NCBI GenBank assembly: GCA_016794075.1
Contig: JAEUKU010000268.1
Location: forward strand, 1-15,331
Length of the DNA stretch: 15,331 nucleotides
Reading direction: 5' to 3'
Origin: Rhodospirillaceae bacterium
GTDB taxonomy: Bacteria > Pseudomonadota > Alphaproteobacteria > Dongiales > Dongiaceae
A model generated the notes under the pieces. The model was not told the DNA's origin and did not search any database. It was given only the letters and a program-made list of their open reading frames with translations. Position numbers and translations under genes: made by a program. Below are positions 13,715-15,331 of the stretch, piece by piece. How positions within the stretch are numbered: the stretch's first letter is position 1; every line of letters starts with the position of its first letter.

Positions 13715-15118
13715 ATGGCGAAGACCAAAGCTCCAGCCAAGGGCAAGGCCAAGAAATCAACCGCCAAGCCGGCCGCGACCAAGATCAAGGTGGCGGATTC
13801 GAAGATCACGCCCCAGGCGCCGAAGGCCTATGCCGCCGTCACCGTCAAGGACCCGAAGGGCCAGACCTGGGACCTGCCGGTGCTGAAGGGCACCATCGGC
13901 CCCGACGTGGTCGACGTGCGCAAGCTCTATACCGAGCACGGCCTGTTCACCTACGACCCCGGCTACGGCTCCACCGGCTCGACGCAATCCGCCATCACCT
14001 ATATCGACGGTGAAGAAGGCGTCCTGATGCATCGCGGCTATCGCATCGAGGAACTGGCCGAGAAATCCGACTTCATGGAGGTCTGCTACCTGCTGCTCGA
14101 GGGCGAGTTGCCCAACGCCAAGCAGAAGAAGCAGTTCGAGAAGGACATCACCTACCACACCATGCTGCACGAGCAGATCACCCGCTTCTTCAGCGGGTTC
14201 CGCCGCGACGCGCACCCGATGGCGGTGATGGTGAGCGTGGTGGGCGCCCTTTCCGCCTTCTATCACGACAGCACCGACATCCATGACCCGCGCCAGCGCA
14301 TGATCGCCTCGCACCGGCTGATCGCCAAGGTGCCGACCATCGCGGCGATGGCCTACAAGTATTCGGTCGGCCAGCCCTTCATCTATCCGCGCAACCACCT
14401 GTCCTACGCCGAGAACTTCCTCTACATGCACTTCGCGGTGCCGGCGGAGGATTACGAGATCAACCCGGTCGTCGCCAAGGCGATGGACCGCATCTTCATC
14501 CTGCACGCCGACCACGAGCAGAATGCCTCGACCTCGACCGTGCGCATCGCCGGTTCCAGCGGCGCCAATCCGTTCGCCTGCATCGCGGCCGGGATCGCCT
14601 GCCTGTGGGGTCCGGCGCATGGCGGCGCCAACGAGGCGGTGCTCTCCATGCTGCGCGAGATCGGCAGCAAGGACCGCATCCCGGAATTCATCAAGCGCGC
14701 CAAGTCGAAGGACGACAATTTCCGCCTGATGGGATTCGGCCACCGGGTCTACAAGAACTACGACCCGCGCGCCTCGGTGATGCGCCAGAGCTGCCACGAG
14801 GTGCTGGACGCGCTCGGCAAGCGCGACGAGCCGCTGCTGGAACTCGCCATGGAACTCGAGCGCATCGCGCTGGAGGACGATTATTTCGTCTCCCACAAGC
14901 TGTTCCCGAACGTCGATTTCTATTCGGGCATCATCCTGCAGGCGATCGGCTTCCCGACCTCGATGTTCACCGTGCTGTTCGCGGTCGCGCGCACCGTCGG
15001 CTGGGTGGCGCAGTGGAAGGAAATGATCGAGGACCCGACCCAGCGCATCGGCCGCCCGCGCCAGCTCTACACCGGCTATGGCGAGCGGCCCTATCTGCCG
15101 ATCGAGAAGCGGAAGTAG
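13715..15118 (+). CDS. gltA: Citrate synthase (type II, hexameric family)
   Basis: GltA condenses acetyl-CoA with oxaloacetate at the entry of the TCA cycle. The 467-residue protein contains the conserved active-site regions: ILHADHEQNASTSTVR (histidine at 264), WGPAHGGAN (H302), FGHRVYKNYDPRA, and NVDFYSG (D401). The N-terminal beta domain begins near residue 45 (VKDPKGQTWDLPVLKGT) and resembles the Gram-negative NADH-sensitive type, though NADH regulation is not proved. Compared with the about 427-residue E. coli enzyme it carries roughly 30-35 extra N-terminal residues, with ten lysines in the first 30 plus many alanines. The start is supported by AGGGAA (13701-13706) eight bases upstream. 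The 112-base gap after gltX has a TATGAT (13655-13660) that may be a -10, but no good -35. It ends at a shared terminator. Confidence 0.97.
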   Translation: MAKTKAPAKGKAKKSTAKPAATKIKVADSKITPQAPKAYAAVTVKDPKGQTWDLPVLKGTIGPDVVDVRKLYTEHGLFTYDPGYGSTGSTQSAITYIDGEEGVLMHRGYRIEELAEKSDFMEVCYLLLEGELPNAKQKKQFEKDITYHTMLHEQITRFFSGFRRDAHPMAVMVSVVGALSAFYHDSTDIHDPRQRMIASHRLIAKVPTIAAMAYKYSVGQPFIYPRNHLSYAENFLYMHFAVPAEDYEINPVVAKAMDRIFILHADHEQNASTSTVRIAGSSGANPFACIAAGIACLWGPAHGGANEAVLSMLREIGSKDRIPEFIKRAKSKDDNFRLMGFGHRVYKNYDPRASVMRQSCHEVLDALGKRDEPLLELAMELERIALEDDYFVSHKLFPNVDFYSGIILQAIGFPTSMFTVLFAVARTVGWVAQWKEMIEDPTQRIGRPRQLYTGYGERPYLPIEKRK

Positions 15119-15147
15119 GCTTCGTATCAGGCAGTTCGTGTCAAGTA

Positions 15148-15177
15148 GAAAGGGCGGATCGAAGGATCCGCCCTTTC
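15148..15177. terminator. Bidirectional terminator between gltA and the glyoxalase gene
   Basis: A perfect 13-bp stem (15148-15160 with 15165-15177) closes on the loop GAAG. The stem ends in AAAG/CTTT, giving a short T-rich run on each strand (TTTC on both). It is 29 bases after the gltA stop and one base after the opposed glyoxalase stop, so it can serve both convergent genes. Confidence 0.88.
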
Positions 15178-15178
15178 C

Positions 15179-15331
15179 TCATTTCTGGATCAGCTCGATC
15201 TTGTAGCCGTCCGGGTCCTCGACGAAGGCGATGACCGAGCCGCCATGCTTCATCGGTCCGGGCGGGCGCGGGATCTTGACGCCGGCCTTGGCCAGCTGCT
15301 CGCAGGTGCCGTAGATGTCCGGCACGCCGAT
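15179..15331 (-). CDS. gloA: Lactoylglutathione lyase (glyoxalase I), C-terminal part
   Basis: Only the last 50 residues are in the window; the 5' part continues beyond the right edge. They read as the C-terminal beta-alpha-beta module of a vicinal-oxygen-chelate enzyme: GVPDIYGTCEQLAKAGVKI, then the glycine-containing loop KHGGSVIAFVEDPDGYKIELIQ. The glutamate in YKIELIQ is the position of a conserved metal ligand in glyoxalase I, and the EDPDGYKIELIQ ending is characteristic. The enzyme converts the hemithioacetal of methylglyoxal and glutathione to S-lactoylglutathione in the cytoplasm. The stop codon (complement of 15179-15181) lies directly next to the shared terminator hairpin. Other members of the same fold cannot be fully excluded from a fragment, but the ending favours GloA. 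Confidence 0.85.
   Translation of the reverse strand: MGVPDIYGTCEQLAKAGVKIPRPPGPMKHGGSVIAFVEDPDGYKIELIQK

Noticed and set aside
13757..14896. A 379-residue open frame on the - strand opposite gltA
   Set aside because: It lies wholly within citrate synthase, shows His/Val/Leu/Gly-rich shadow composition and has no domain.

Overview
This window looks like a chromosomal segment of a GC-rich alphaproteobacterium, probably near the Rhodospirillales (the order is less sure than the class). Two things support the class. A perfect GAAC-N7-GAAC motif, the alphaproteobacterial LexA box read on the other strand, lies upstream of lexA. The order lexA, comEC (opposed), gltX, gltA is also one I recall from alphaproteobacteria. 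Nearly all the sequence is coding and most genes are housekeeping. I see no phage, transposase, CRISPR array, tRNA or rRNA.

Bases 1-2925 hold the end of a sulfate-assimilation operon on the + strand: the C-terminus of cysH (iron-sulfur APS reductase type), a short cysD-like ATP sulfurylase subunit, and a cysN-cysC fusion (regulatory GTPase plus APS kinase). These genes overlap or nearly touch. The CysD and CysN parts differ clearly from the textbook enterobacterial proteins. A GC-rich hairpin follows. Next come a DUF815 ATPase and a small CoA-binding protein, tightly coupled (3024-4330), and then an 84-residue unrecognised protein (4412-4666) preceded by two adjacent perfect palindromes.

Bases 4667-4893 are non-coding and carry a pair of oppositely oriented hairpin repeats. 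On the - strand follow a lytic transglycosylase-like protein without a signal peptide (4894-5778) and a three-gene ABC exporter operon, read ATPase, permease, permease (8534 down to 5945). The exporter's three genes overlap by four bases or lie two bases apart.

A YoaB-like RidA-family gene (8685-9038) runs away from the exporter and ends at a strong hairpin. lexA (9205-9924) has its SOS box laid over the predicted -10 element, so it is probably autoregulated. lexA converges on comEC (DNA-uptake channel, - strand) with a 7-base overlap of the two 3' ends. gltX (glutamyl-tRNA synthetase) diverges from comEC and is followed by gltA (citrate synthase, with a lysine/alanine-rich N-terminal extension). 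A near-perfect 13-bp hairpin serves as a shared terminator between gltA and a convergent glyoxalase I gene cut by the window edge.

I did not find a clear undescribed system. The points most worth a second look are the divergent CysD/CysNC pair, the palindromic region before the small winged-helix-like protein, the paired hairpin repeat, and the comEC C-terminus with no metallo-beta-lactamase motif. Start codons for comEC, the CoA-binding protein, cysNC and the small protein were chosen from ribosome-binding-site spacing and are the least certain coordinates.
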